Positions 27,265-35,234 of a DNA stretch of 64,000 nt are shown one piece after another; positions within the stretch are counted from its first letter, which is position 1; every line of letters starts with the position of its first letter. Under the pieces are notes generated by a model. The model saw only the letters and a program-made list of their open reading frames with translations, made no database searches and was not told where the DNA came from. The translations under genes and the position numbers were made by a program. The DNA is from Lewinellaceae bacterium. Lineage in GTDB: Bacteria > Bacteroidota > Bacteroidia > Chitinophagales > Saprospiraceae. The DNA is taken from positions 682,001 to 746,000 of the forward strand of contig JACJYG010000005.1 of assembly GCA_020636215.1 (NCBI GenBank), read 5' to 3'.

Positions 27265-28206
27265 TTAGTTCTGAGAAGTGTGAAGTAGATGCCACTGCTC
27301 AAGTTCTTCGATCTGACTCCGCAGGTTGTCCGCCAGGCGCTGTAAATAAACATTCCAGTCTTCCGAGATGCTTTCAACAGTCCTGTAGGCTTCCGAAGCC
27401 TGTATTTCCAATATCTCAGCTTGTACTTCTTCCAGGTGGATCAGGATGCGCTCGATCTGAAGGCGAAGGGCATCGGCATCGTCCATTTTTTCGTACAGCG
27501 GTTCAAAGGACCCCGTCTTTTCCAGTAGTTCGGCAATCAGGCGCACCTTTTTCAGGTCGTTGTGCATATAGGCTTCGTGAAGCTCTTCAAACATCGCCTG
27601 CGCCTTTTCCTGATGTTCGGCAGCCACGCAGTCCGGATGGCAGATCAGGGAAGCCTTTCGGTAGAGCCGTTTGAGTTCCTTCTGTTCTTCCTCCTTGAGG
27701 TTGTACAGGATGCCCTTGATCGGCGAGGTATGGGCATCGTGGTAGTCTTCATAATCCTGGACTGCCGCTTCATAGATTTCCTTCAGTTTGGGGTTGGCCA
27801 GGGCCTGTATCCGCAGCTTTTCCTTGCGCAGGTAGAGCATCCGGTCGAGCAGGGAACCCAGCACAGCATGGTATTTGACCTGGAAGTTGTCGATCTTCTT
27901 GGCCATTTCATCCCGGTCGGCGCGCAGCAGGTTCAACTCGTTTTCCTGAAAATGCATCTCGATCTTCAGGGCCGAAACGATAGGGTCGTAGCGTTGGGCC
28001 ACCTGCCGCATCTGCCGCTCGAAATCTTCTATGAGCAGAAGGGCATCGTCAAAACGATGGGTTTCCAGTGCTTTCAGGACATGAGCAAGTGCATCTGCCG
28101 ATTCCGACACCTGCATTTTTCGCACCATCAGGCTGATGGCCTCCCGGTCTTCCAGTTCGATGAGCTGTTTGATGACCGCCAGCGTTTTTACGGATTCCTG
28201 CGTCAT
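27265..28206 (-). CDS. Coiled-coil protein with a J-domain-like segment
   Basis: This 313-residue protein is largely alpha-helical. Residues ~165-225 resemble a J domain: KRLYRKASLICHPD carries the HPD motif that stimulates DnaK-type ATPase, followed by AQAMFEELHEAY. Long helices flank it on both sides (~60-150 and ~225-310). There is no G/F-rich or zinc region, so it is not DnaJ itself but may recruit Hsp70 to a specific client. No signal peptide. The next gene on the strand, 59 bases on, is the LRR protein, a candidate functional partner. Confidence 0.75.
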   Translation of the reverse strand: MTQESVKTLAVIKQLIELEDREAISLMVRKMQVSESADALAHVLKALETHRFDDALLLIEDFERQMRQVAQRYDPIVSALKIEMHFQENELNLLRADRDEMAKKIDNFQVKYHAVLGSLLDRMLYLRKEKLRIQALANPKLKEIYEAAVQDYEDYHDAHTSPIKGILYNLKEEEQKELKRLYRKASLICHPDCVAAEHQEKAQAMFEELHEAYMHNDLKKVRLIAELLEKTGSFEPLYEKMDDADALRLQIERILIHLEEVQAEILEIQASEAYRTVESISEDWNVYLQRLADNLRSQIEELEQWHLLHTSQN

Positions 28207-28401
28207 TGTTCTGGGTTAATCGTTTTTTTGCCCTACCGGCTAAAGATAATAAACCTTCGAAACATTACTTTTTTTGGAAAAGTTCCGGGTTGCGTATCTT
28301 GCGGTAAAACTTCCCCAACAAGCTCCAAGGGGCTATTGGTAGTATTCAATGAGGCGGAAGCAATGGAGCGCCTTTAACAGAACCAAAGCGATACGGACAA
28401 C

Positions 28402-28920
28402 ATGAAGCCCATACTCGAAACCGAGCGCCTCACCCTCCGGGAGGCCAATCTGGATGACGCCGCTTTCCTTTTGGAACTGCTGAACAGCCCCGGCTGGCTG
28501 CAATATATTGGCGACCGGGGCGTAAAAAACCTGGCTGACGCCCGGCAGTATTTGTCCAACCGTATCCTAAAAAGCTACACCGATCATGGATTTGGCCTGT
28601 ACCTGATGGTGCGGAAGGAAGATCAGGTTTCGCTCGGCATGTGCGGCCTGATCAGAAGGGAGGGGCTGGGCGATATCGATATCGGGTTTGCGCTATTGCC
28701 TGAATATATGGGCCAAGGCTATGCTTTCGAAGCCGCCGCTGCAGTAATGGCCTACGCCAGAGATGATCTGAAGCTCGAGCGCATTGTTGCTATTACCTTG
28801 CCTGTTAATACTAACTCCATCCGGCTGCTGGAAAAGATAGGGCTGCAATTCGAGCGGATGTTCCAATTGCCGGGGGATGGAGAGGAGCTGATGTTGTTTG
28901 GGAGAAGTTTTGTAAGTTGA
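28402..28920 (+). CDS. GNAT N-acetyltransferase, RimJ/RimL-like
   Basis: This 172-residue protein begins MKPILETERLTLREANLDDA, the standard RimJ/RimL-like opening, and has the acetyl-CoA-binding motif GQGYAFEAAAAVMAYA and the late LPVNTNSIRLLEKIGLQFE element. Such enzymes acetylate protein N-termini or small molecules; the substrate is not predictable. It is divergent from the J-domain gene and followed by methionine aminopeptidase. Confidence 0.88.
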   Translation: MKPILETERLTLREANLDDAAFLLELLNSPGWLQYIGDRGVKNLADARQYLSNRILKSYTDHGFGLYLMVRKEDQVSLGMCGLIRREGLGDIDIGFALLPEYMGQGYAFEAAAAVMAYARDDLKLERIVAITLPVNTNSIRLLEKIGLQFERMFQLPGDGEELMLFGRSFVS

Positions 28921-29034
28921 GGAGTTGAAAGCCGAAAAAACGCATCCCTACTACCGCTTCGCAGACAGCCTTTTTCAAAAATGCGATTGCCCTGGGGTAT
29001 TTTCCCGGCCTGCTGCATTTCTCCACTTATATCC

Positions 29035-29042
29035 TATCTTTG
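29035..29042 (+). promoter_or_regulatory. Bacteroidota -7 element before map
   Basis: TATCTTTG matches TAnnTTTG exactly and lies 22 bases before the ATG at 29065. It also lies downstream of an alternative in-frame ATG (28981), which supports the shorter start. No clear -33 box. Confidence 0.5.
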
Positions 29043-29064
29043 CGTTGACAAACCCAAACCTTTT

Positions 29065-29823
29065 ATGTCCATTACTTCACCTGTAGAATTAGATGGGATG
29101 CAGGCGGTTAGTGAAGCCGTCGGCCTGACGCTGAAGCAGATGCGGGATTACGCCCGGCCGGGAATGACCACTTTGGAACTGGATGAATACGGTGGTGAAT
29201 TGCTGCGGCAATACGGCGCCCGTCCCGCGCCGAAGCTGGCCTACGATTTCCCGGGAAATACCTGTATCAGCCTGAACCATCAGATCGCCCATGGCATTCC
29301 TACCGATAAGGCTATCCTGCAGGAAGGTGACCTGGTCAACATCGATGTCTCGGCCGAACTCGACGGCTTTTGGGGAGACAACGGCGGCTCCTTTGTACTC
29401 GGCAATGACCTGCACGGCCACAACGCACTGGTGGAGGCTTCCAAACACATTCTTCATCAGGCGATACAGCAGATCCGGGACAGTGTGCGGATCGCCCACA
29501 TCGGGCGCTTTATCGAATCGGAAGCCCGGAAAATGGGGTATACCGTCATCCGTAATCTCGTGGGGCATGGGGTAGGCCGAAGCCTGCATGAACCGCCGGG
29601 GTCCATCCCCTGTTTTTACGACCGCTTTCTGCGCACCCGCTTCCGCGAAAACTCCGTGGTGGCCGTCGAAACCTTCATCTCCACCGGTGCTCGCTTCGCT
29701 CAGGAAACAGCCGATGGGTGGACCCTGGCCACCGATGATGGCAGCTTCGTCGCCCAACATGAACATACCATCCTGGTGACAGACGGCCTTCCACGGATTC
29801 TGACAACAGCGAATGGGATTTGA
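29065..29823 (+). CDS. map: Methionine aminopeptidase, type I
   Basis: This 252-residue enzyme removes the initiator methionine from new proteins. Family features in order: LNHQIAHGIP (active-site His), NIDVSAELDGFWGDNG (two metal-binding Asp), GHGVGRSLHEPP (metal His), VAVETFIS (metal Glu) and QHEHTILVT (last metal Glu). The start at 29065 (MSITSPVELDGM) matches the family; a longer frame from 28981 would add 28 unrelated residues and precede the promoter element. It has a normal length for a type I enzyme, with no zinc-finger extension. Confidence 0.93.
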   Translation: MSITSPVELDGMQAVSEAVGLTLKQMRDYARPGMTTLELDEYGGELLRQYGARPAPKLAYDFPGNTCISLNHQIAHGIPTDKAILQEGDLVNIDVSAELDGFWGDNGGSFVLGNDLHGHNALVEASKHILHQAIQQIRDSVRIAHIGRFIESEARKMGYTVIRNLVGHGVGRSLHEPPGSIPCFYDRFLRTRFRENSVVAVETFISTGARFAQETADGWTLATDDGSFVAQHEHTILVTDGLPRILTTANGI

Positions 29824-29879
29824 CAGTCGGGGCAGTAATCAGTGGGCAATGTTGGCCTTTAGAGGTGTAGCCCTACCGG

Positions 29880-30052
29880 CCTAAAGACCTTTAGACCTAA
29901 AGACCTAAAGACCTAAAGACCTTTAGACCTAAAGACCTAAAGACCTAAAGACCTTTAGACCTAAAGACCTAAAGACCTAAAGACCTTTAGACCTAAAGAC
30001 CTAAAGACCTACAGACCTTTAGACCTAAAGACCTACAGACCTAAAGACCTAC
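29880..30052. repeat. 8-bp tandem repeat array (ACCTAAAG / ACCTTTAG)
   Basis: About 21 copies of an 8-base unit occur, mostly ACCTAAAG with interspersed ACCTTTAG and a few ACCTACAG. Since CTAAAG and CTTTAG are complementary, the array can fold in many registers. It fills the gap between map and the GNAT-nitrilase gene, both on the plus strand. No spacers are present. Confidence 0.95.
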
Positions 30053-30073
30053 CGGCTTCCAAATTTTGAACAA

Positions 30074-31597
30074 ATGGCAAAAGAAATCCAAAAGATCGAA
30101 CTGCGCAACCTGGAACTCAGCGACTACCTGGAGCTGAAACAATCCATGACGAAAGCCTATCCCGATTGGGAGGACGCGGCCTGGACGGAAAAGCAAATAC
30201 GCTCCTTACTGGGGAAATTCCCCGAAGGGCAGATTGTCATTCTGGCGGATGGCAAGGTAGTAGGCAGCGCCTTGTCGCTCATCCTCAATTATGATGATTT
30301 CAGGGATGATGAATCGTATATGGCCGTTACCGGCAATTACACCTTCAGTACCCACAATCCGAATGGCGATGTGCTGTACGGCATCGATGTGTTTATCCAT
30401 CCGGATTATCGCGGCCTGCGGCTGGGGCGGCGGTTGTACGACGCCCGCAAGGAGTTGTGCGAGCAGCTCAACCTGCAGGGGATCCTCTTTGGTGGGCGCA
30501 TCCCCAATTACAACAAATATTCAGATGAGCTCGATCCCAAGCAGTATATCGAGAAGGTGCGCCTCAAGGAGATCTATGATCCGGTGTTGTCATTTCAGTT
30601 GAGTAACGATTTTCACGTCCGGAAGATACTCAAAGGGTACACGCCCGAAGACGTGAGTTCCATGGAATATGCGGTGTTGCTGGAGTGGAACAACATTTAC
30701 TACACTCATTCGCAGAAGCTGATCAACCTACCCAAGCAGTCGGCCAGAATCGGGCTGGTGCAATGGCAGATGCGGTCTTTCAACCGCCTGGAGGCCCTCT
30801 TCGAGCAGATGGAATTCTTTGTGGATGTAGTGGCCGGCTACAAAGCTGATTTTGTGCTATTCCCGGAAATGTTCAACGCGCCGCTGTTGGCCGACTTCAA
30901 CCACATGCCCGAAGCGGACGCCATTCGGGAGCTGGCGGAATTCACCGAGCCGATCCGCGATAAATTCCAGGAATTTGCGATTGCTTATAATACCAATATC
31001 ATTACCGGCAGCATGCCCTATATCAAAGACGGCGCGCTTGTCAATGTGGGCTTTCTTTGCCGCCGGGACGGCACCCAGGAAGTGTATGAGAAACTGCACA
31101 TTACGCCCAATGAGGCCAGCTATTGGGGTATGGTGGGCGGCAACCGCTTGAAGGCTTTTAACACCGATTGTGGCCGGATCGGTATCCTGATCGGTTACGA
31201 TGTTGAATTTCCGGAGCTGTCGCGCCTGCTGGCCGATGAGGGCATTCAGATATTGTTCGTGCCCTTTCACACCAACACCCAGAACGAGTTCACCCGGATG
31301 CATTTCTGCGCCCGCGCCCGCGCCATCGAGAACGAGTGCTATGTGGCCATTGCCGGAAGTGTCGGCAACCTTCCCAAGGTGAACAATATGGATATTCAGG
31401 TAGCTACCTCCGGCGTGTATACCCCTGCCGATTTTTCCTTCCCGGTAACCGGTACAATTGCCGAGGCCAATCCCAACACCGAGATGACCGTGATCGCCGA
31501 TGTGGACCTCGACCTGCTGAAGGAACTTCACACCTACGGCAGCCTCCGCAACCTGACTGACCGGAGGGATGATATCTATGAGCTGAGGAAGAAGTAG
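30074..31597 (+). CDS. GNAT domain fused to a nitrilase-like domain lacking the catalytic Cys
   Basis: This 507-residue protein has an N-terminal GNAT domain (~1-195, YGIDVFIHPDYRGLRLGRRLYDAR carries the acetyl-CoA loop) and a C-terminal carbon-nitrogen hydrolase domain (~220-500), a known fusion (Rim1-like nitrilases). The catalytic Glu (LFPEMFN, about 263) and Lys (YEKLHITPNE, about 340) are present. At the nucleophile site the usual CYD motif reads IGYDVEFPE: codon 374 (31193-31195) is GGT, Gly, where Cys is expected. Unless this is a base error, amidase activity should be lost, leaving the acetyltransferase or a binding role. The rest of the domain is well conserved (RARAIENECYVAIAGSVGNL). 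Confidence 0.88.
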   Translation: MAKEIQKIELRNLELSDYLELKQSMTKAYPDWEDAAWTEKQIRSLLGKFPEGQIVILADGKVVGSALSLILNYDDFRDDESYMAVTGNYTFSTHNPNGDVLYGIDVFIHPDYRGLRLGRRLYDARKELCEQLNLQGILFGGRIPNYNKYSDELDPKQYIEKVRLKEIYDPVLSFQLSNDFHVRKILKGYTPEDVSSMEYAVLLEWNNIYYTHSQKLINLPKQSARIGLVQWQMRSFNRLEALFEQMEFFVDVVAGYKADFVLFPEMFNAPLLADFNHMPEADAIRELAEFTEPIRDKFQEFAIAYNTNIITGSMPYIKDGALVNVGFLCRRDGTQEVYEKLHITPNEASYWGMVGGNRLKAFNTDCGRIGILIGYDVEFPELSRLLADEGIQILFVPFHTNTQNEFTRMHFCARARAIENECYVAIAGSVGNLPKVNNMDIQVATSGVYTPADFSFPVTGTIAEANPNTEMTVIADVDLDLLKELHTYGSLRNLTDRRDDIYELRKK

Positions 31598-31683
31598 GGG
31601 AGGGGAAATGGCTATATGGTCATAAAGAGGCTTCTAAAAGCCAGGCGTTCTGTGTAAATTTCTTCCGGCAAAACAACATAGCC

Positions 31684-32520
31684 ATGAATCACAGAATACT
31701 ATTTTATTGCACTATGCTTCTTGCTCTTTTTTCCTGCACGGGAAAGAACAAGCCGGCTGTTACTGCAGGCAGCTCCGGGCTTTCCAAGCTGATGCCCGCT
31801 TTGCAGGGCGGGTGGGTGAACACAGTTTATATGCAAAGCATCCGGGAGACGCGCTCGCCAATCCGGGCTTTCGAAAAGATTGGGGAGTTCTCGGCCATAT
31901 ATATTCCTTCCGGTAACCTGCAGGGCGACAGCATCCTTGCGGAGTTAAGCTATAACAACCACGAAGGTGGAGAATTCACCATTTTCGATCGTGCCGGTGG
32001 GCAGCCTCATGCTTTCCAAACCAATCTTCAAGATCCTGAAAAACCGGCTAACCATTACGAGCTGGGGTACGAGGCAACGGAATCCGATACCACCCTTTTT
32101 CTATTTCATTGCAGTAATGACAACAGGGTATTAGACCGCTTTCCATTTGGGAAAGTGGCCGGCGCCGAAAGGGTGGACAATGCGGGGGTAGCCCTCAATT
32201 ACTTCGTCAACCAAGCCTTGTTTTCCGGCACCTACCGCTTAGCCGATGGAAGGGACAGCACTGTAGTCCTAACCTCTGATGGCGCCCTGTCGGGCCTTGA
32301 GCCCTATGCTTCCTACTGGGCCTCTACTGATTTTGTGATCCGGATGAGCAATAATATCGATAACCTTTGTTTTGGCCTGCGGGAAGCCGATATGGAGTGT
32401 TTCCCCTTTGAAATAAAGGGCGATAGCCTGGTAGTGTACGAATCGGATATAAAAGAACAGGATGGAGAAGAAGTGCTGGAAAAAGGGCCTGTGCGCTTGG
32501 TGCTGGTGAAGGTGTTGTAG
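31684..32520 (+). CDS. Hypothetical lipoprotein
   Basis: This 278-residue protein has a lipoprotein signal (LALFSC, Cys18). The mature part is mostly beta-type with two alternating halves (~40-150 and ~165-275), each ending in charged strands. It resembles envelope lipoproteins of unknown function that measure or bind small ligands, but no family is recognised and no catalytic motif is seen. It is 86 bases after the GNAT-nitrilase stop on the same strand. Confidence 0.7.
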   Translation: MNHRILFYCTMLLALFSCTGKNKPAVTAGSSGLSKLMPALQGGWVNTVYMQSIRETRSPIRAFEKIGEFSAIYIPSGNLQGDSILAELSYNNHEGGEFTIFDRAGGQPHAFQTNLQDPEKPANHYELGYEATESDTTLFLFHCSNDNRVLDRFPFGKVAGAERVDNAGVALNYFVNQALFSGTYRLADGRDSTVVLTSDGALSGLEPYASYWASTDFVIRMSNNIDNLCFGLREADMECFPFEIKGDSLVVYESDIKEQDGEEVLEKGPVRLVLVKVL

Positions 32521-32685
32521 GGCTTTAGAAATTGTGAGGGGCTGGAGTGGCTCCTTCCCACGCTTCTATTGAGCTGGATGGCGTGCTGGCGGGCCTGGTG
32601 TACAACCGGATAGAGTAGGGCAGGTGTGCCGCCTCTTCCTTTACAATAAAAAGCCTATTTTTAAGGGGAACAATGGCTGTTTAAA

Positions 32686-33357
32686 ATGGAAAAAGAAAAG
32701 CACATCCTCCAATCCTGGGCGCGCAATGCCGATAACTGGATCGACGTCATCAGCCGGGAAAAGATCGAAAGCCGGAAGCTGGTGACCAACCGCGCCATCG
32801 TGGAAACCATCCTTAAATATCATCCCCGAAAAGTGCTAGACCTGGGCTGTGGCGAAGGCTGGTTGGCGAGGGCTCTGAATCAGCATGGGATCGAAACCAT
32901 TGGGGTGGACGGTACAGAAGGGCTCATCCGCAGCGCCCGGGAACAGGGGCCTGGGCAGTATGAGGTAGTTTCCTATGAAGAAATTATAGCGGGAAGGCTG
33001 CTACCCGGAGCGCCATTTGAGGGCATTGCGATCAATTTTAGCCTGTTTACGGAAGAGCGCACCGGAACCCTGCTACAGGCCCTAAAGCGGAGCTTAACCC
33101 CTGGTGGACGAATCTTCATTCAGACTTTGCATCCCTATTTTCAGATCGATAAGGGCCTTTCTTATACGAGCAAATGGTTCGAAAACAGCTGGGATGGCCT
33201 GGAAGGTGGCTTTACCGATCCCCACCATTGGTTTTGCCGCACCATGGGGGACTGGCTGAACCTATTTGTGAACCAGGGTTTCCAACTTGTAGAACTCCTT
33301 GAGCCACTGAACCCGAAAACGCAAAAACCGGCCTCGGCCTTGTTTGTAGTGCAATGA
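32686..33357 (+). CDS. SAM-dependent methyltransferase (class I)
   Basis: This 223-residue protein has motif I VLDLGCGEGWLARAL, the acidic end of strand 2 (GVDGTEGL), a motif IV-like FEGIAINFSLF, and the post-I ALKRSLTPGGRIFIQTLHPY segment usual in class I methyltransferases of the UbiE/Methyltransf_11 type. The substrate is not predictable. Ends at a tandem repeat array. Confidence 0.85.
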   Translation: MEKEKHILQSWARNADNWIDVISREKIESRKLVTNRAIVETILKYHPRKVLDLGCGEGWLARALNQHGIETIGVDGTEGLIRSAREQGPGQYEVVSYEEIIAGRLLPGAPFEGIAINFSLFTEERTGTLLQALKRSLTPGGRIFIQTLHPYFQIDKGLSYTSKWFENSWDGLEGGFTDPHHWFCRTMGDWLNLFVNQGFQLVELLEPLNPKTQKPASALFVVQ

Positions 33358-33360
33358 GGC

Positions 33361-33485
33361 GATACTATGGATGCTATGGATGCTATGGATGCTATGGATG
33401 CTATGGATACTATGGATACTATTGATACTATTGATGCTAGCATCTAAAGTATCAGCTCCTGACAGGAGCGAGTATCAATAGTATC
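33361..33485. repeat. 9-bp tandem repeats with palindromes between convergent genes
   Basis: Five GATGCTATG units shade into GATACTATT units, followed by the perfect 12-base palindrome GATGCTAGCATC (33433-33444). GATACTATTGATAC (33415-33428) pairs perfectly with GTATCAATAGTATC (33472-33485). Between them is a small hairpin (GCTCCT/AGGAGC, 33454-33469). The units are close relatives of those at 19345. It sits between the methyltransferase and TPM stops, suggesting a terminator role. Confidence 0.9.
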
Positions 33486-33513
33486 AAGCCAGGCCGGGCA
33501 TCCTGCTTAAATT

Positions 33514-34749
33514 CTACCAGGACACGCCGCCGCCGCCACCGCCAGAGCTACCCCCGCCCCAGGAGCCACCACCACCGCCGCCGCCGCTACTGCCACCGGA
33601 AGAGCGCGTCTTTTGGGGGATGGTAATCAATTTGCGATCCTGGAAATTGCAGTTTTTACAGGAATAGATCTGCTCCTGTAAACCGGAATGGGAGTAGGTC
33701 GCTTGTTTTAGAGTGCGTGTCTGTGCATGGTAATAAGTTCGGTAGCTGCATTTGGGGCAGGCGGAGTATTTGGAAAAGCGCTTGGCGTAACGCAGAATGA
33801 GCGTCTCGTCGCCATCGTCCGTCACCCAAACGTCGTAGTCGACCGAGCCGATCTCTTCCTCGGTTATTTGTCCGGATTCCAGGAATGCGTCGTCCGCCTG
33901 CTCATCAAGTTTGTGCATGAGCTTGCCCGTTTCTTTTCCATAACGCGGATGGTTGCGCAGGTAATTGAGCCGGTATTTGAGGTAAAAATAGACCAACAGG
34001 TAGGGTAGGGGGAATAGGATAATGAACACGAAAAAATACACCCGGCGCACTGCCCGGTAGCGGTCGTAAAGGTCTTGTTTGCTGTAGGTGGTGTACAGCA
34101 ACCATAGCAGCAGGAACAAGTGGAAAAGTCCATTGACGAAAATGTACCAGCCCAGCGCTGCCGGCAGGCCTGGCACGGGCTGGAAAGCCTTACGGCCGTA
34201 TTGTTGACCGCCACCGGAGCGGATCTCCTCAAGCGCTTCCGGGTCCTCCAGTGTGGTTTTGATTCGGATCAGGGCGGAGAGCAAGCCCTGTCCGTATTGC
34301 TCCTGTTTGAAATAGGGCACCAGTTCCTGCATGCCGATCCGGTAGCAAACGGCATCGGGCAGCACCCCTTCCAGGCCATAACCCGTCTCAAACTCGGTGC
34401 GCCGCTGGTCCATCACGGAGAAGATGAGCAGGCCGTTATCCACATCGGCCTGGCCGATACCCCAATGGTTAAACAGGCGGGTGGCAAAATCCTTGGGGTT
34501 CTCCTGGCCAATGCTATTGACGATAACGATGGCCACCTGGGCAGTGGAATTTCCCTCCAGTTGGCCCGCTACGCCATTGAGCTGCTGGACTTCTCCTTCC
34601 GACAGGATGCCATCCGGATTGCTGACAAAACCACCCCCTGTACGCTTGGGGTCGGGGATGGATTCGATGGTATAGGCCGTTTGGGCCCGGGTGGCGGTGC
34701 TGGCCAGTAATGCCAGAAAGAACAGCAGGATTCTAGTAAGTCGGAGCAT
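33514..34749 (-). CDS. TPM-domain membrane protein with zinc-ribbon-like part and Gly-rich tail
   Basis: The start at MLRLTRILLFFLALLAST gives a signal peptide (411 residues); an upstream Met nine codons earlier is less likely. Residues ~35-160 form a TPM domain (GEVQQLNGVAGQLEGNSTAQVAIVIV, NHWGIGQADVDNGLLIFSV, YGLEGVLPDAVCYRIG). Two membrane segments follow (~205-225 and ~240-260). A cytoplasmic-side-like segment has CPKC and CKNC pairs (~340-385), a likely zinc ribbon. The last ~20 residues are Gly/Ser-rich ending in W. TPM proteins (YgcG-like) are linked to membrane protein maintenance (photosystem II repair in plants). The lemA-TPM set at 51-53 kb is related. Confidence 0.82.
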   Translation of the reverse strand: MLRLTRILLFFLALLASTATRAQTAYTIESIPDPKRTGGGFVSNPDGILSEGEVQQLNGVAGQLEGNSTAQVAIVIVNSIGQENPKDFATRLFNHWGIGQADVDNGLLIFSVMDQRRTEFETGYGLEGVLPDAVCYRIGMQELVPYFKQEQYGQGLLSALIRIKTTLEDPEALEEIRSGGGQQYGRKAFQPVPGLPAALGWYIFVNGLFHLFLLLWLLYTTYSKQDLYDRYRAVRRVYFFVFIILFPLPYLLVYFYLKYRLNYLRNHPRYGKETGKLMHKLDEQADDAFLESGQITEEEIGSVDYDVWVTDDGDETLILRYAKRFSKYSACPKCSYRTYYHAQTRTLKQATYSHSGLQEQIYSCKNCNFQDRKLITIPQKTRSSGGSSGGGGGGGSWGGGSSGGGGGGVSW

Positions 34750-34948
34750 TTTAGGTAGCATGAGTTGGCGGTGCATTTCAGCTGTAAGGTAGCGGATTTG
34801 TGGAATATCTTTCTATTAAATAAGCATCTTTCCTTGTTTGGCCAAGCGGCATCCGGGAAATTGTTTTAACGAACCAATGCCGTTATATTCTGTTAAAAAC
34901 TACACCATCTCTCTGGCAATGCCTATTTTAACCGTCAAATAAAAGAAA

Positions 34949-35095
34949 ATGTCAGATCCGCATTCCAACCCACAATACCCTCCAGAACCTCCACCTCCGG
35001 TTTTCAAAACCTGGAATCAGCTCTATGCTTTTGTTCTTATTCTACATGCCATCATCATCACCCTGTTTTATATCTTTACGAAATTATATTCCTGA
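34949..35095 (+). CDS. 48-residue membrane protein next to a sodium symporter
   Basis: The frame encodes a Pro-rich N-terminus (SNPQYPPEPPPPVF), then KTWNQLYAFVLILHAIIITL, FYIFTKLYS and a stop. A single hydrophobic helix covers residues ~26-42. Its length, the aromatic-flanked helix, the spacing (140 bases upstream of a sodium:solute symporter, same strand) and the pattern of a Trp-bearing juxtamembrane segment suggest a real small subunit, of the kind often seen before SSS transporters in Bacteroidota. Function unknown; possibly a symporter partner. Purine-rich ribosome site AAAAGAAA precedes the ATG. Confidence 0.6.
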   Translation: MSDPHSNPQYPPEPPPPVFKTWNQLYAFVLILHAIIITLFYIFTKLYS

Positions 35096-35117
35096 GTAGT
35101 CGAGGCTTTTCTATGCC

Positions 35118-35205
35118 GGTTGAGGAGGTGGAGAGGGGGGAGAAGGTTGAGTTGTAGACACTCAACTTCTTCAACTTCCTTAACCCTCTCAACCTGTTCA
35201 ACAGA
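35118..35205. repeat. GTTGAG-type repeats with hairpin
   Basis: GGTTGAGGAGG and related units face complementary CTCAAC units. GTTGAGT (35146-35152) and ACTCAAC (35160-35166) form a perfect stem with a 7-base loop, and outer GGTTGAG/CTCAACC can extend it. Lies between the 48-residue protein and the symporter. Confidence 0.8.
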
Positions 35206-35234
35206 GATATAGCCACACATCACACCCAATTAAC

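Noticed and set aside
29880..30052. Array considered as a CRISPR
   Set aside because: Units are 8 bp and adjoin directly, with no unique spacers; no cas genes nearby.
30857..31531. 224-residue open frame opposite the nitrilase domain
   Set aside because: Antisense shadow of a well-conserved domain.
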